Positions 36,921 through 47,131 are shown, counted from the stretch's first letter. The stretch: DNA of 64,000 nt from JAGOUN01 sp040389005 (GCA_040389005.1 JAZKAS010000014.1:48231-112230); one strand, 5' to 3'. The notes: a model not told the origin generated them from the sequence alone. A program made the numbers and translations.

Positions 36921-38795
36921 ATGCCCTCACGAAATTCAAGCACAGAATCGCAGCAGGATACACTCAAAGTTATCACAATCATTGCTAATGAAAAAATGCA
37001 AGATTTAGTACGCATTGGGAAAAAAACAGACGGAAAAAATACGAGTGATTATGATGGCACTTACGTATTAAAAACTCGTTACGATGCACTAGAAAGTGAT
37101 CGCACGAACCCAGAAAATTATCGAAATAAGGAGATTTTTTTTCTAAAGCTATTTCCACAAAATAAAGACTGGATAGAAGGTTTTTTTGAAGCCCTTCTAG
37201 GAAATATTCTCACTCAGTTGGTTAAGAAAAAATTTATCCATCTTGAGTACGCAGCATGCTTTTCTCCTGCTAAAGCTGTGCTTGTTGTTGATGCAGGTCT
37301 TGCTTTACTTAAATACTTTATTAAGGGCTATAAACCTATTTATACAGCAACCAATAAAGAGCAAGAAAAAAAAGATCTGACAATGGAAATGTACAATCTC
37401 TATGTTCACGGAATAGGCTATGAAGCGTATCTCAATCACCTTCATAAGCGCAAACATGGCTTATCGTATAGCATGGCAATTAAAATAATATTTGCAGATT
37501 ATAACTTTCACTCAAGCAATCAATTGACGGCTGAAGAGGGAGATGTATCTTTGTTTTGCAATGTCAACAATGGAGGTGCATTTGAGAATATCATTGCGTC
37601 TCACGAACAAAGGGATATATTTCAATCGACAGAAGAAATCCACACTCCTTTAGATTTTTACAAAACTATTCCGCGTTTATTTGGAAAAATTAAACACCAT
37701 TANNNNNNNNNNCATATGGACCAGTTTATAAACTCTGTATTCGAAAATGAAAGTAAAAAAAGCGAATTTGACAATATCATTAGACAGGCAATTAAAGAGA
37801 TTTATGAAATAGTGCTCCCTTTTCTTAATAAAACAAATTTCAGCTCAGAAGAAAAATTTATAGCCGCACTAGATGCGCATGTCTGCCAAACTGAAAGATC
37901 TGACCAATACAGGCGCACCCCCTCACTCTTAAAGCGTATGAACAACCACATTCTAAACTTTCAAAAAACAAACAAACAATCTAACCTCAGTGAACAGCTC
38001 AGCGCATTTACAGAGTCAATTGTTGATGCATTACGTGCTCGAATGTGCAGAATACTTCAAACTCTCGCCCCCGCCGAAATCAAAAATGAAAATATACCTT
38101 ACTATTCAGATGGAGAAGAAGATGATGCGGATGTTGTTGATCAACAAAAAATCCCCGCTCTAACAGAGGATACAGATAGCACTGATAGCGACGAAACAAT
38201 CTCTGTAGAGATTGATTCAGCGTTAACAAGCCCCCTTAAAATTCAACCGAGAACAACTGTCTTTACGCACACCGGCTCTGAGCCAACAAATACAAGTGAA
38301 AAAAAACTTGATGATATTCACAAACGTTTAATAGCAAAAAACAATCCTGTACTATTTCGCAGTTATTTTGAATATGCCATTAAAGCAACGGAACCTATTG
38401 ATAATCACTCACTCCCTTACCATCTTGAACAGCTTGAATTAATTAAAAAAGATATCACATTTATCATCAATCATATAAATCATGCATTATTCGGTCAAAA
38501 AGAATATTCTTATAAGCAATACAACCGCCTTATCTTCGAAACGTGTGAGAAAATATCGAGAATTGCAAACGATCAGGGTGATTTTATAAAAGCGAAATTC
38601 GATCAACTACTCGATGCACCAATAGATTCGATTGATTTCAAGTTTCAACTGCTAAAGCCTTTCAGAACTTGGCTTGATTCTCAAGGTATAAGCCGAAAGC
38701 ATTACACATTCGGATCAGGAAATGTTTTTTTCTCTTATGATGCCAATACGCAAGTAAATGAAGTGCCTGAAAACCAGAGACTCAATTGGCGGTAG
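36921..38795 (+). CDS. Effector-like hypothetical protein (contains gap)
   Basis: The ~624-residue cytoplasmic-type protein has no signal peptide. A 10-base N run (37703-37712) lies after KIKHH, and the frame is kept. The N-terminal third has DGTYVLKTRYDALESDR and IFFLKLFPQNKDW, then ADYNFHSSNQLT (about residues 192-203). That Asp-x-Asn/His-x-x-Asn pattern recalls the catalytic loop of kinase-like effectors, but this is weak. An acidic Ser/Asp/Glu stretch (about 395-430) separates the helical halves. It sits between nadB and nadC on the opposite strand, behind a PmrA-like box, and overlaps the nadC 3' end by 14 bases. No strong ribosome-binding site precedes the ATG. Confidence 0.75.
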   Translation: MPSRNSSTESQQDTLKVITIIANEKMQDLVRIGKKTDGKNTSDYDGTYVLKTRYDALESDRTNPENYRNKEIFFLKLFPQNKDWIEGFFEALLGNILTQLVKKKFIHLEYAACFSPAKAVLVVDAGLALLKYFIKGYKPIYTATNKEQEKKDLTMEMYNLYVHGIGYEAYLNHLHKRKHGLSYSMAIKIIFADYNFHSSNQLTAEEGDVSLFCNVNNGGAFENIIASHEQRDIFQSTEEIHTPLDFYKTIPRLFGKIKHHXXXXHMDQFINSVFENESKKSEFDNIIRQAIKEIYEIVLPFLNKTNFSSEEKFIAALDAHVCQTERSDQYRRTPSLLKRMNNHILNFQKTNKQSNLSEQLSAFTESIVDALRARMCRILQTLAPAEIKNENIPYYSDGEEDDADVVDQQKIPALTEDTDSTDSDETISVEIDSALTSPLKIQPRTTVFTHTGSEPTNTSEKKLDDIHKRLIAKNNPVLFRSYFEYAIKATEPIDNHSLPYHLEQLELIKKDITFIINHINHALFGQKEYSYKQYNRLIFETCEKISRIANDQGDFIKAKFDQLLDAPIDSIDFKFQLLKPFRTWLDSQGISRKHYTFGSGNVFFSYDANTQVNEVPENQRLNWR

Positions 38796-39609
38796 CTATA
38801 ATTCTCAATGACAAATCGATGGAATTGACATGCTTGGTAATAGCACCGACAGAAATATAATCCACGCCCAACGCAGCATAGTTTGCGATATTCTCTAACG
38901 AGACATTACCTGAAACCTCTAATTTGATGTTTTTATTTTTTTGAGCAACCGCCGTCTTAATATTTTCCATAGAAAAATTATCGAGCATAATAATATCAGG
39001 TTTGGCATTAAGCGCTTCTTGATATTCTGTTAAGTTTTCAACTTCCACTTCAACTTTCTTATCTGAATGTAACAAACGCGCTGTTTCAATCGCTTTAGTA
39101 ATGGAACCACACGCTGTAATATGATTTTCTTTTATTAAAAACATATCGTATAACCCCATACGGTGATTCTCACCTCCGCCACATTTGACAGCGTATTTTT
39201 GCGCTTGACGATAAAGCGGTAACGTTTTTCGCGTGTCCAATAATTTTGTTTGAGTATTTTTTATTTTTTCAACATAGCGCGATGTTGTCGTGGCTGTTCC
39301 CGATAACAATTGCAAAAAATTCAACGCAGTGCGTTCCGCAGTTAAAATACTACGCGCCGGACCTTCAACGTTAAATAAAACCGTGTTCGCTGCAATACGA
39401 TCAGTCTCTTTAACCTGCCATATAACGACTATTTTTTCATCGACCTGCTTAAACGCCTCATTGACAAAATCAACGCCACAAACAATCATCGGTTCACGCG
39501 TGATAATTTGTGCACGACATTGTTCATGCGACGAAATGAGTTCAGCAGTAATATCACCAGCACCTACATCTTCCAATAAAGCCGCTTGAACCATTTCGCG
39601 AATCATCAT
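38782..39609 (-). CDS. nadC: Nicotinate-nucleotide pyrophosphorylase (carboxylating)
   Basis: This 275-residue quinolinate phosphoribosyltransferase converts quinolinate and PRPP to nicotinate mononucleotide. Motifs seen are LLEDVGAGDITAELI at the start, AERTALNFLQLLSGTAT, TRKTLPLYRQAQKYAVKCGG (substrate-binding Arg/Lys) and KVEVEVENLTEYQEA. MLDNFSM and LEVSGNVSLENI follow. It starts one base after the nadA stop, and its 3' end overlaps the convergent effector-like gene. Confidence 0.96.
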   Translation of the reverse strand: MMIREMVQAALLEDVGAGDITAELISSHEQCRAQIITREPMIVCGVDFVNEAFKQVDEKIVVIWQVKETDRIAANTVLFNVEGPARSILTAERTALNFLQLLSGTATTTSRYVEKIKNTQTKLLDTRKTLPLYRQAQKYAVKCGGGENHRMGLYDMFLIKENHITACGSITKAIETARLLHSDKKVEVEVENLTEYQEALNAKPDIIMLDNFSMENIKTAVAQKNKNIKLEVSGNVSLENIANYAALGVDYISVGAITKHVNSIDLSLRIIATAN

Positions 39610-39610
39610 A

Positions 39611-40657
39611 TTAATTTCCCCGCGTAAAATTAAGCATTCTTTCCAACGGAATCATAGCCTTTATGCGCAACTCTTCTGGCACTGTGATTTCCGGCGCTTC
39701 ATTTTCAAGACAGGTTAATAAATTTAAAAGCGTATTTTGCTTCATCCACGGACAACGCGCACAACTCTGACAAGTTGCACCAGCACCGCGTGTCGGTGCT
39801 TCAAGAAATTTTTTTTCAGGCGCAGCTTCACGCATTTTATGAAAAATACCGACTTCTGTGGCCACAATAAAGATATCGTTATCCAAGTTTTTTGCTGCGT
39901 TAATTAATTGTGATGTTGATCCGACCACATCAGCAAGCGCAATCACACTGGCGGGAGATTCAGGATGCACTAATACGGCAGCATGGGGATAAAGTTTTTT
40001 TAATTGCACAATTCCTTCCGCTTTAAATTCATCATGCACGATACAGCTGCCGTACCAAGACAACATATCAGCGCCGGTATTTTTTTGAATATAGTCACCC
40101 AGAAAGCGATCGGGCGCCCAAATAATTTTTTCCGCTTGCGCATCTAAATGACGCACGATGTCAATCGCACAACTGGATGTGACAACCCAATCAGCGCGCG
40201 CTTTTACAGCTGCCGAAGTATTCGCATAAACAACGACCGTTCGATCAGGATGCGCATCACAAAATGCAGAAAATTCTTCAATCGGACACCCTAAATCCAA
40301 AGAGCATGTGGCTTCTAATGTGGGCACCAGCACTTTTTTATTCGGGCTTAATATTTTAGCTGTTTCTGCCATAAACTTAACACCGGCCACAATTAAAATA
40401 TCCGCGTCACATTTTTTTCCAAATTCTGCCATGACGAGTGAATCTGCAATAATTCCGCCCGTTGCTTCTGCAAGATCTTGAATATCAGGATCAGCATAGT
40501 AATGCGCAATAATTTTCGCATTTTTTTGTTTGAGCAAGCCCTTGATTTTGTCAATCAGTTCATTTTTCTCTGCCGCAATAATGGGCTGTGGAAATACAGG
40601 CACTGTAAAAACAGGCGGTAGTTTTTGAAGCTTAGAAGCGATTTGTTGTGTAATCAT
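39611..40657 (-). CDS. nadA: Quinolinate synthase
   Basis: This 348-residue [4Fe-4S] enzyme condenses iminoaspartate with dihydroxyacetone phosphate to quinolinate. The three cluster cysteines are recognisable in TLEATCSLDLGCP (first region), VVTSSCAID and GATCQSCARCPWMKQ. The HYYADPDIQDLAEATGG motif is also present. The start is ATG at 40657, overlapping the TGA of the upstream MscS-like gene (ATGA). It makes an operon with nadC, and nadB is close by. Confidence 0.95.
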   Translation of the reverse strand: MITQQIASKLQKLPPVFTVPVFPQPIIAAEKNELIDKIKGLLKQKNAKIIAHYYADPDIQDLAEATGGIIADSLVMAEFGKKCDADILIVAGVKFMAETAKILSPNKKVLVPTLEATCSLDLGCPIEEFSAFCDAHPDRTVVVYANTSAAVKARADWVVTSSCAIDIVRHLDAQAEKIIWAPDRFLGDYIQKNTGADMLSWYGSCIVHDEFKAEGIVQLKKLYPHAAVLVHPESPASVIALADVVGSTSQLINAAKNLDNDIFIVATEVGIFHKMREAAPEKKFLEAPTRGAGATCQSCARCPWMKQNTLLNLLTCLENEAPEITVPEELRIKAMIPLERMLNFTRGN

Positions 40658-41478
40658 GCTGTTATTTTCAACCAAAATTGTTGTGCAATATGATAGTAAT
40701 CACGTGAGAAACAATAAAATTGCACGCTTATTTTTAAATCATTCGTTTTATCAGTGGGTGGCACGAGATAAACCGCCGGGTGTAAATCCATTAACGACGC
40801 AAGTTCACGATTATGTGACTTTAAATATGCTAAGCGATAACAAGGATTTTCTGCGTAAGTGTCATTAAGAATGTTGGCAATTGTTTCTTCAGCAAACTTT
40901 AACTGTTCTGTAAGTGGGGTATTTGCCTTTTCATTCAGTAAAATTTTATATAAACACAGATTACTGCGAGGCGAAAAATTAATGAGTGGCGCTGTAATAA
41001 TTAAATTATTAGGAACTTTAATCGTTCGTCCTGTCGCTTGAGTTTGTTCAACGGACATTGTTTCATAAATTGTAAAATACATAAACCCTATGGCAGAGAC
41101 GTAGCCAGTAAATGTTTGGATCTGAACAAAATCACCTTCTACAAACAACGTACGCCAATTGATAATCATGCCTGCAACTAAATTCATGATACTTTCTTTA
41201 TTGGTCACCACAAGACCCGCGGCGACCAAACTCATCACAGCAATAATATGCGTAAATCCTACAACCCATATCTTTGCTAAAATTAAAACATCAATGACCA
41301 ACATGACGTACATAAAACGTTTTCTGATAATTTTCTGATGTTTTTTAGAATCTTCTTTTTTGGTTTTGGCAAAAAAATAATAAACCAATAAAATACAAAC
41401 TGTTACGACACTTAATGAAATGATTGTACTATTAATATTTGGTAGCAATTGATTTAAAAGCATTCTTGATTCAGTCAT
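40654..41478 (-). CDS. MscS-family mechanosensitive channel-like protein
   Basis: The ~274-residue membrane protein has helices at about 16-36, 60-80 and 82-102. The pore-lining and beta-domain stretch runs VTNKESIMNLVAGMIINWRT then LFVEGDFVQIQTFTGYVSAIGF. This matches the small MscS channels that release solutes on osmotic downshock. The C-terminal domain is divergent. ATG at 41478 lies one base after the CorA-like stop. A GTG/ATG 12 bases earlier, inside that gene, is an alternative start. It is coupled to nadA by ATGA. Confidence 0.82.
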   Translation of the reverse strand: MTESRMLLNQLLPNINSTIISLSVVTVCILLVYYFFAKTKKEDSKKHQKIIRKRFMYVMLVIDVLILAKIWVVGFTHIIAVMSLVAAGLVVTNKESIMNLVAGMIINWRTLFVEGDFVQIQTFTGYVSAIGFMYFTIYETMSVEQTQATGRTIKVPNNLIITAPLINFSPRSNLCLYKILLNEKANTPLTEQLKFAEETIANILNDTYAENPCYRLAYLKSHNRELASLMDLHPAVYLVPPTDKTNDLKISVQFYCFSRDYYHIAQQFWLKITA

Positions 41479-41480
41479 GA

Positions 41481-42455
41481 TTAAAACCATTTCCTATAAC
41501 GTAAATAAATCGCCACACCACCTGCAACCGTGAGCAACGTCAAACAAAAAGCAGGAAACGCCCAAGGTTCTGCTGCAAATGGAATGCCCGCTAAGTTAAC
41601 GCCTAACAACCCGGTTGCAAACGTAATCGGTAAAAAAATCGCTGCAACAACAGATAAAAAATACATTCTTTGATTCGTATCTTGTTGCCCTTGTGAAGAA
41701 ATAGCACTTTGTAAAAGTGCAGCACGATCTTTTTCAGCTTCTAAATCCTCCACCAATCTTACCATAGATTCAGCTTCTTCTTTGAGCACTTCTTGGCTAT
41801 TCACGTCAAACCAGCTCAAGTTTCTCACTTCTATACGGTTGAAGGATTCACGCTGCGGAATTAAATAACGTCGCAACGCCACCATGTTTTTTTGCAATTG
41901 TGTCAACTTAGTCTGTGTTGATACATCGCTACTGGGCGCATTCTCTAGCTGATCAAGGATGGTATCCCAGGTCGTAATCACTTCTTCAATACGCTCACTG
42001 ATGCCATTGAGTAAGAACATCAAACATTCTGCCGCTGTTTTAGGCCCAATATTCGCTTGGAAATTCGCTACCATTCTATTCATCGTCAACAACGGACATT
42101 CTTGAATGGTTACAATAAGATTTTTATTCACAAAAAAGCGCACAGAGGTCATTTCTCTGATATTTGTTTCTTCAAACTCTGCCGAGACTGTTCTGAAAAT
42201 ACCCACGAAGGCATCTTCAATAATCATTGTACGAGGCCGAGTTTCATCTGCACACAGGATGTCAATCACTCCCTTAGGGATCATGCCCAAGCTCATCAAG
42301 CTTTGATGAGTTTGATCGTTTTTATTATATTGAAGCCAAGTGAGAGAATCTTGATCCGCATGAACTGGGAAAATTCCTTCAATAGAAGTCAGTGGCTTCG
42401 CGCTCCCTACATGATCAAGGTTAAAAGCGGAATAGTTTAAATTTTGCACTATCAT
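41481..42455 (-). CDS. CorA/ZntB-family metal cation transporter
   Basis: The ~324-residue protein has a long cytoplasmic alpha/beta and helical domain and two C-terminal membrane helices (about 265-285 and 295-318). The family GxN motif appears as GLLGVNLAGIPF, closer to ZntB (GVN) than to the GMN of CorA. The motif KNLIVTIQECP and the helical RRYLIPQRESFNRI support the call. The frame extends upstream only to a TTG, so ATG at 42455 is used. It precedes the MscS-like gene by a couple of bases. Confidence 0.85.
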   Translation of the reverse strand: MIVQNLNYSAFNLDHVGSAKPLTSIEGIFPVHADQDSLTWLQYNKNDQTHQSLMSLGMIPKGVIDILCADETRPRTMIIEDAFVGIFRTVSAEFEETNIREMTSVRFFVNKNLIVTIQECPLLTMNRMVANFQANIGPKTAAECLMFLLNGISERIEEVITTWDTILDQLENAPSSDVSTQTKLTQLQKNMVALRRYLIPQRESFNRIEVRNLSWFDVNSQEVLKEEAESMVRLVEDLEAEKDRAALLQSAISSQGQQDTNQRMYFLSVVAAIFLPITFATGLLGVNLAGIPFAAEPWAFPAFCLTLLTVAGGVAIYLRYRKWF

Positions 42456-42586
42456 TGAACGTTTCAAATAAATAAACAAGATAATCTAGTATCTACAGAG
42501 AAAATAATAAAAACAACTGGTTTTGGTTGTCAATTACGTGAATTTTGGGCACCATTACCAAAATAGTATTTGAGGCAAGTTCCACA

Positions 42587-43112
42587 GTGTCTAAAAAACT
42601 CATAAGCAATCTTTCTCATAAGTTATTGGTGGCCATGCCTCATGTAAAAGATGAGTTATTTGAACGATCTGTTGTTTATATCTATGAGCACGATGAACAA
42701 GGCGCAATGGCGTTCGTCATCAATAAATTACTTCCTATCAGCATGGGCGNNNNNNNNNNCCCTTAAAGCAAACGAACTTTTTTTATTACAAGGTGGGCCC
42801 GTTTCCAAAGAACAACTCTATGTTGTACAGTTTAACGTGGTTAATAACGGACAACTCACGCTTGCACAGCCTCAAGACCTCCTCAGTGCTTTTTCAAAAG
42901 GCGAGCAACTTGAAAACATACTGCCACTTTTGGGTTATGCGGGTTGGAGCGCTGGCCAATTAGAAAAAGAGCTGATCAGTAATGACTGGTTGATTTGTCC
43001 ACTTGATCTTGAAGTGTTTACAGAAATACCGGCTAGCGAGCGGTGGGAGTATTGTTTTAAAAAAATCGGGGTGGATCCGGCCTATTTATCGAGTGATGTT
43101 GGGCATGCTTAA
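42587..43112 (+). CDS. yqgE: YqgE/AlgH family protein (contains gap)
   Basis: This is a UPF0301 (DUF179) protein of unknown biochemical function, often near ruvX in other genomes. The conserved opening LLVAMPHVKDELFERSVVYI and EHDEQGAMAFVINK are present, as are FLLQGGPVSKEQL and GYAGWSAGQLEKELI with NDWLICPLD. A 10-base N run (42750-42759) removes part of the loop, roughly 15-20 residues by comparison with the family, and the nominal gap breaks frame. The start is probably the GTG at 42587 behind GAGG. It stands alone on the plus strand between minus-strand genes. Confidence 0.88.
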
Positions 43113-43130
43113 TTAAACTGATTTAAAAAA

Positions 43131-43160
43131 AAGGCGCTGTTTCTTTCGAAACAACGCCTT
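43131..43160 (-). terminator. Rho-independent terminator of the RRM gene
   Basis: On the minus strand AAGGCG and TGTTTC arms pair with GAAACA and CGCCTT across a short loop. The stem is followed by a run of T (complement of the A-run ending at 43130). Convergent with yqgE, it may serve both. Confidence 0.85.
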
Positions 43161-43183
43161 TGCTTACTAAAAGCAAGCAAAAA

Positions 43184-43519
43184 CTACCAGCGATCATCAT
43201 CACGTGATCTGCCACCGCCAGCGCCGCCGCTACGTGAGCCGCCTGTACGAGAGCCACCAGTGCGTGTGCCGCCATCTTCTTTCGCAAGATTAACGCGAAG
43301 TTTACGACCGTCAACTTCGTTGTTATCTAACTGCAATGACGCATTAGCTGCTTCCGCAGTTTCAAATGTCACAAACGCGAAGCCCTTAGAGCGACGTGTT
43401 TCTTTGTCAGTAATAAGGTTTACTTGTTTGGTAGGACCGAATTTACTGAACATATCTGTTAAATCTTGCTCAGTAACGCTATAGGGCAAGTTCCCTACGT
43501 ATATTTTTGATTGGCTCAC
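43184..43519 (-). CDS. RNA-binding protein, RRM domain with Gly-rich tail
   Basis: The 111-residue protein has one RNA-recognition motif (residues 4-80). RNP2 is IYVGNL and RNP1 is KGFAFVTF. The tail has GGSR/GGAGGG repeats like eukaryote-type glycine-rich RNA-binding proteins of bacteria. It is thought to bind single-stranded RNA, often in cold or stress response. The start is a GTG, set by AGGAG six bases before it. It has its own terminator and a 90-base leader. Confidence 0.92.
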   Translation of the reverse strand: MSQSKIYVGNLPYSVTEQDLTDMFSKFGPTKQVNLITDKETRRSKGFAFVTFETAEAANASLQLDNNEVDGRKLRVNLAKEDGGTRTGGSRTGGSRSGGAGGGRSRDDDRW

Positions 43520-43609
43520 AGCCTTCTCCTAAAAAAATTGAATCACATTTCCAAATATCTGAGGATTAAACAAACTCTTCCGATATCAGGAATATTCATC
43601 CTACTCCAT

Positions 43610-44236
43610 TCATTTCAATAATGATACCAATTTTTCTTTCAATATCACTAATTGACCATGAAAGAAATGACCCGCCTCAGCCATAATGATGAATTGTGGC
43701 GCTGGCATTTGCACCCGCCCCCAATCTAAGACTGTATTCGCATCAACCACTTCATCTTGTTCGCCTTGAACCAAGATCCATGAACACGTAATTGGCGGTA
43801 AGTCACTGAAATAAGGATGCCCCACCGGTGGCGCCACCGCAACTAATTGCTTGGCATTGCAAATCTGGCTACCTTTAATGGCAATGTACGCCCCAAACGA
43901 AAAACCTGCGAGCCAAATATCATCATTCGGACATTGCGCTTTTACCCAATTAACAACCGACACTAAATCCTGTAATTCGCCAATACCATTATCAAACTGA
44001 CCCTCACTTTTTTGCACGCCACGAAAATTAAATCGCACGGTTTTAACGCTTAATGCTTCCATTGTCGAAGCAAGCGTATAAACGACTTTATTGTGCATCG
44101 TGCCGCCTTGAACGGGATGCGGATGACAAATGACACACGTAATGGCACGAGGTGATTCTGGCGATGAAACCAATAATTCTAAATCACCTGCTGGACCTGA
44201 AATTAAAAGCGTTTGTTTTTTGTTAGCAATAAACAT
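43610..44236 (-). CDS. Alpha/beta hydrolase
   Basis: The 208-residue small hydrolase has the nucleophile elbow GFSFGAY (about residue 109) and an early CHPHPVQGGTMHNKVV motif. The pattern RFNFRGVQKSEG is present, as are the acid-loop VQGEQDEVVDA and a C-terminal AGHFFHG histidine. This pattern is common in proteobacterial carboxylesterase-like proteins of unknown substrate. ATG at 44236 follows the uvrA stop by two bases, so it shares its transcript. Confidence 0.85.
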   Translation of the reverse strand: MFIANKKQTLLISGPAGDLELLVSSPESPRAITCVICHPHPVQGGTMHNKVVYTLASTMEALSVKTVRFNFRGVQKSEGQFDNGIGELQDLVSVVNWVKAQCPNDDIWLAGFSFGAYIAIKGSQICNAKQLVAVAPPVGHPYFSDLPPITCSWILVQGEQDEVVDANTVLDWGRVQMPAPQFIIMAEAGHFFHGQLVILKEKLVSLLK

Positions 44237-44238
44237 AA

Positions 44239-47061
44239 TTAACAATATTTCCTCAAAAAATGCCCCGTATGTGACGCCTTACATTTTGCCACTGTTTCTG
44301 GTGTTCCCTCAGCAATAATCTGCCCGCCTTTGCCGCCGCCTTCAGGACCTAAATCAATTAACCAATCCGCTGTTTTAATGACATCAAGATTATGCTCAAT
44401 GACAACAACCGTATTCCCTTTATCACGCAGGCGATGCAACACTTCTAATAATTGCGCAACATCATGAAAATGCAATCCGGTGGTTGGTTCGTCTAAAATA
44501 TACAGCGTTTGGCCGGTATCGCGCTTTGAAAGTTCACGTGAAAGTTTTATGCGCTGCGCCTCACCGCCCGATAATGTGGTGGCACTTTGACCTAATGTAA
44601 TATATGAAAGCCCGACAGAAATCAATGTATCTAATTTTCGTTTGATAACCGGAACTGCGTCAAAAAATATTGCCGCATCTTCAACGGTCAACTCTAATAC
44701 TTGATGGATATTTTTATCCTTGTATTTTACTTCCAGCGTTTCACGATTATAACGTTTGCCTTGGCAAATATCACAGGTGACATAGACATCGGCTAAAAAA
44801 TGCATTTCCACTTTAACAAGACCATCGCCTTGACACGCCTCGCATCGACCACCTTTGACATTAAAACTGAATCGCCCGGGTTGATAACCGCGTGCACGTG
44901 ATTCTTTAGTTTCAGCAAACAATTCGCGAATCGGTGTGAATAATCCCGTGTACGTTGCTGGATTAGAACGCGGTGTTCGACCAATTGGGCTCTGATCGAT
45001 ATCAACGACTTTATCAAGAAAATTGAGCCCCTCAACACTTTGATAAGCCAGTGGTTTTAATTGACTTGGGCCATTAAGCGCTGTGGCAGCCAGTGGATAT
45101 AATGTATCATTAATAAGCGTAGATTTTCCTGAACCTGAAACACCCGTTACGCAGGTTAATAATCCAATCGGTAATTTTAAAGTCACATTTTTTAAATTAT
45201 TTCCAGTTGCGCCCGTGATTTTAATTAATTTTTTATTATCGGGTTGTGTGCGATTTTTAGGGATTTCAATTTTTAATTTGCCGGATAAATATTGCCCGGT
45301 GATTGATTTTTTATTTTTAATCACTTGCTCAGGCGTTCCTTGCGCAATAATATTACCACCGTGCGTGCCGGCACCGGGGCCGATATCGAGCACATAATCT
45401 GCGCTGCGAATCGCGTCTTCATCATGTTCAACGACAATCACGGTGTTACCTAAATCACGCAAATAATGCAGTGTTTTCAATAAGCGTTCGTTATCTTTTT
45501 GATGCAAACCAATCGAAGGTTCATCGAGAATATACATCACCCCCACTAAACCAGAACCAATTTGACTTGCTAAACGAATTCGCTGCGCTTCACCACCTGA
45601 AAGTGTTTCTGCACTTCGATCTAAACTTAAATAATCAAGCCCCACATTAATTAAAAATCCTAATCGAGCGACGCATTCATTTTTAATTTTCTCAGCAATA
45701 ATTTCTCGGCTACCCGTTAATTTAAGTTTATCAAAAAAAGTTTTGGCTTGATCGATCGGCATACGCACTATTTCTGGCAACGTAATTTTATCAATAAATA
45801 CATTGCGTGCGGCGGTATTCAATCGCGTACCTTCACAGGCTTGACACAGTTGATTCATGAGATATTTCGCGAGCTCTTCTTTGATCGCAATAGAATCCGT
45901 TTCATGATAACGGCGTTCCATGCTAGAAATGATGCCTTCAAACACATGACTACGTTTTAATAACTTACCATTATGACCGGGATATTCGAAATCAATTTTA
46001 GTTTTGCCACTGCCATAAAGTAATGCCTCTTTGGTTTTAGCAGGTAAACTTTTGTAGGTTTGCGTCAGTTTAAATTTATAATGTTCGGCAAGGGATGATA
46101 AAACGTGAAAGTAATAGACGTTTTTTTTATCCCAACCGCGAATTGCGCCAGCACCTACTGGCAGATTTTCGTCATGAATCACGCGGCTTTCATCAAAAAT
46201 TTGTTTAACACCTAAACCATCGCATTCAGAACATGCGCCATTTGGGTTGTTAAACGAAAACATACGCGGCTCTAATTCGGTAATACTATAACCACATTCA
46301 GGACAGGCAAATTTCGATGAAAAAACCAACGGCGCTTTTTTAGGGTCATCCATAAAATTGACATACAACAATCCTTCGGAAAGTTTAATCGCCGTTTCGA
46401 TCGATTCCGCGAGCCGCTGTTTCATTTCTTCTCGCACTTTGAAACGATCCACCACCACTTCAATCGTGTGCTTTAATTTGGGTTTCAATGCAGGCGCTTC
46501 ATCCAACTCAATCACTTCACCATCAATGCGTGCACGCACGTAACCTTGTGAACGTAATTGCGCAATGAGTTGTTGAAACTCACCTTTGCGATCGCGCACA
46601 ACCGGTGCGAGCAACATCACTTTTGTATCTTGTGGTAATGCAAGAATCTGATCGACCATTTGACTGACGGTTTGCATTTCTAATGTGATCTTATGTTCAG
46701 GACATTGTGGTTGCCCAACGCGTGCAAACATTAATCTTAAGTAATCATAAATTTCAGTAATAGTCCCCACGGTCGAACGTGGATTATGTGAAGTCGATTT
46801 TTGTTCAATCGAAATAGCAGGTGATAGCCCTTCGATACTATCAACATCGGGCTTTTCCATCATCGATAAAAATTGTCGCGCATAGGCGGATAATGATTCA
46901 ACATAACGCCGCTGGCCTTCTGCGTACAATGTATCAAACGCAAGCGAAGATTTCCCCGAACCTGACAAACCCGTGATCACCGTCAACTTATTGCGCGGCA
47001 AAGTGACATTGATATTTTTTAAATTGTGGGTGCGCGCGCCACGAACGATGATATTGTCCAT
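44239..47061 (-). CDS. uvrA: Excinuclease ABC subunit A
   Basis: This 940-residue damage-recognition ATPase of nucleotide excision repair has two ABC modules. Walker A motifs are GLSGSGKSS (about 32-40) and GVSGSGKST (about 640). ABC signatures are TLSGGEAQRIRLASQIGSGL and TLSGGEAQRIKLSREL. Zinc fingers lie in CPECGYSI...CSECDG and CEACQGDG...CDICQG. Length and motifs are complete. It follows ssb by 83 bases holding a small palindrome. Confidence 0.97.
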   Translation of the reverse strand: MDNIIVRGARTHNLKNINVTLPRNKLTVITGLSGSGKSSLAFDTLYAEGQRRYVESLSAYARQFLSMMEKPDVDSIEGLSPAISIEQKSTSHNPRSTVGTITEIYDYLRLMFARVGQPQCPEHKITLEMQTVSQMVDQILALPQDTKVMLLAPVVRDRKGEFQQLIAQLRSQGYVRARIDGEVIELDEAPALKPKLKHTIEVVVDRFKVREEMKQRLAESIETAIKLSEGLLYVNFMDDPKKAPLVFSSKFACPECGYSITELEPRMFSFNNPNGACSECDGLGVKQIFDESRVIHDENLPVGAGAIRGWDKKNVYYFHVLSSLAEHYKFKLTQTYKSLPAKTKEALLYGSGKTKIDFEYPGHNGKLLKRSHVFEGIISSMERRYHETDSIAIKEELAKYLMNQLCQACEGTRLNTAARNVFIDKITLPEIVRMPIDQAKTFFDKLKLTGSREIIAEKIKNECVARLGFLINVGLDYLSLDRSAETLSGGEAQRIRLASQIGSGLVGVMYILDEPSIGLHQKDNERLLKTLHYLRDLGNTVIVVEHDEDAIRSADYVLDIGPGAGTHGGNIIAQGTPEQVIKNKKSITGQYLSGKLKIEIPKNRTQPDNKKLIKITGATGNNLKNVTLKLPIGLLTCVTGVSGSGKSTLINDTLYPLAATALNGPSQLKPLAYQSVEGLNFLDKVVDIDQSPIGRTPRSNPATYTGLFTPIRELFAETKESRARGYQPGRFSFNVKGGRCEACQGDGLVKVEMHFLADVYVTCDICQGKRYNRETLEVKYKDKNIHQVLELTVEDAAIFFDAVPVIKRKLDTLISVGLSYITLGQSATTLSGGEAQRIKLSRELSKRDTGQTLYILDEPTTGLHFHDVAQLLEVLHRLRDKGNTVVVIEHNLDVIKTADWLIDLGPEGGGKGGQIIAEGTPETVAKCKASHTGHFLRKYC

Positions 47062-47105
47062 TTTCGCTCTTTAGCTGAAGGAAGGGAGTCATATTATACC
47101 GAAAT

Positions 47106-47131
47106 AGGAGTAGTCAAGCGACTACCCCTAC
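47106..47131. repeat. Short palindrome between ssb and uvrA
   Basis: GTAGTC-AAGC-GACTAC is a perfect six-base stem, followed by CCCCTAC, matching the end of other intergenic repeats in this window. Confidence 0.45.
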
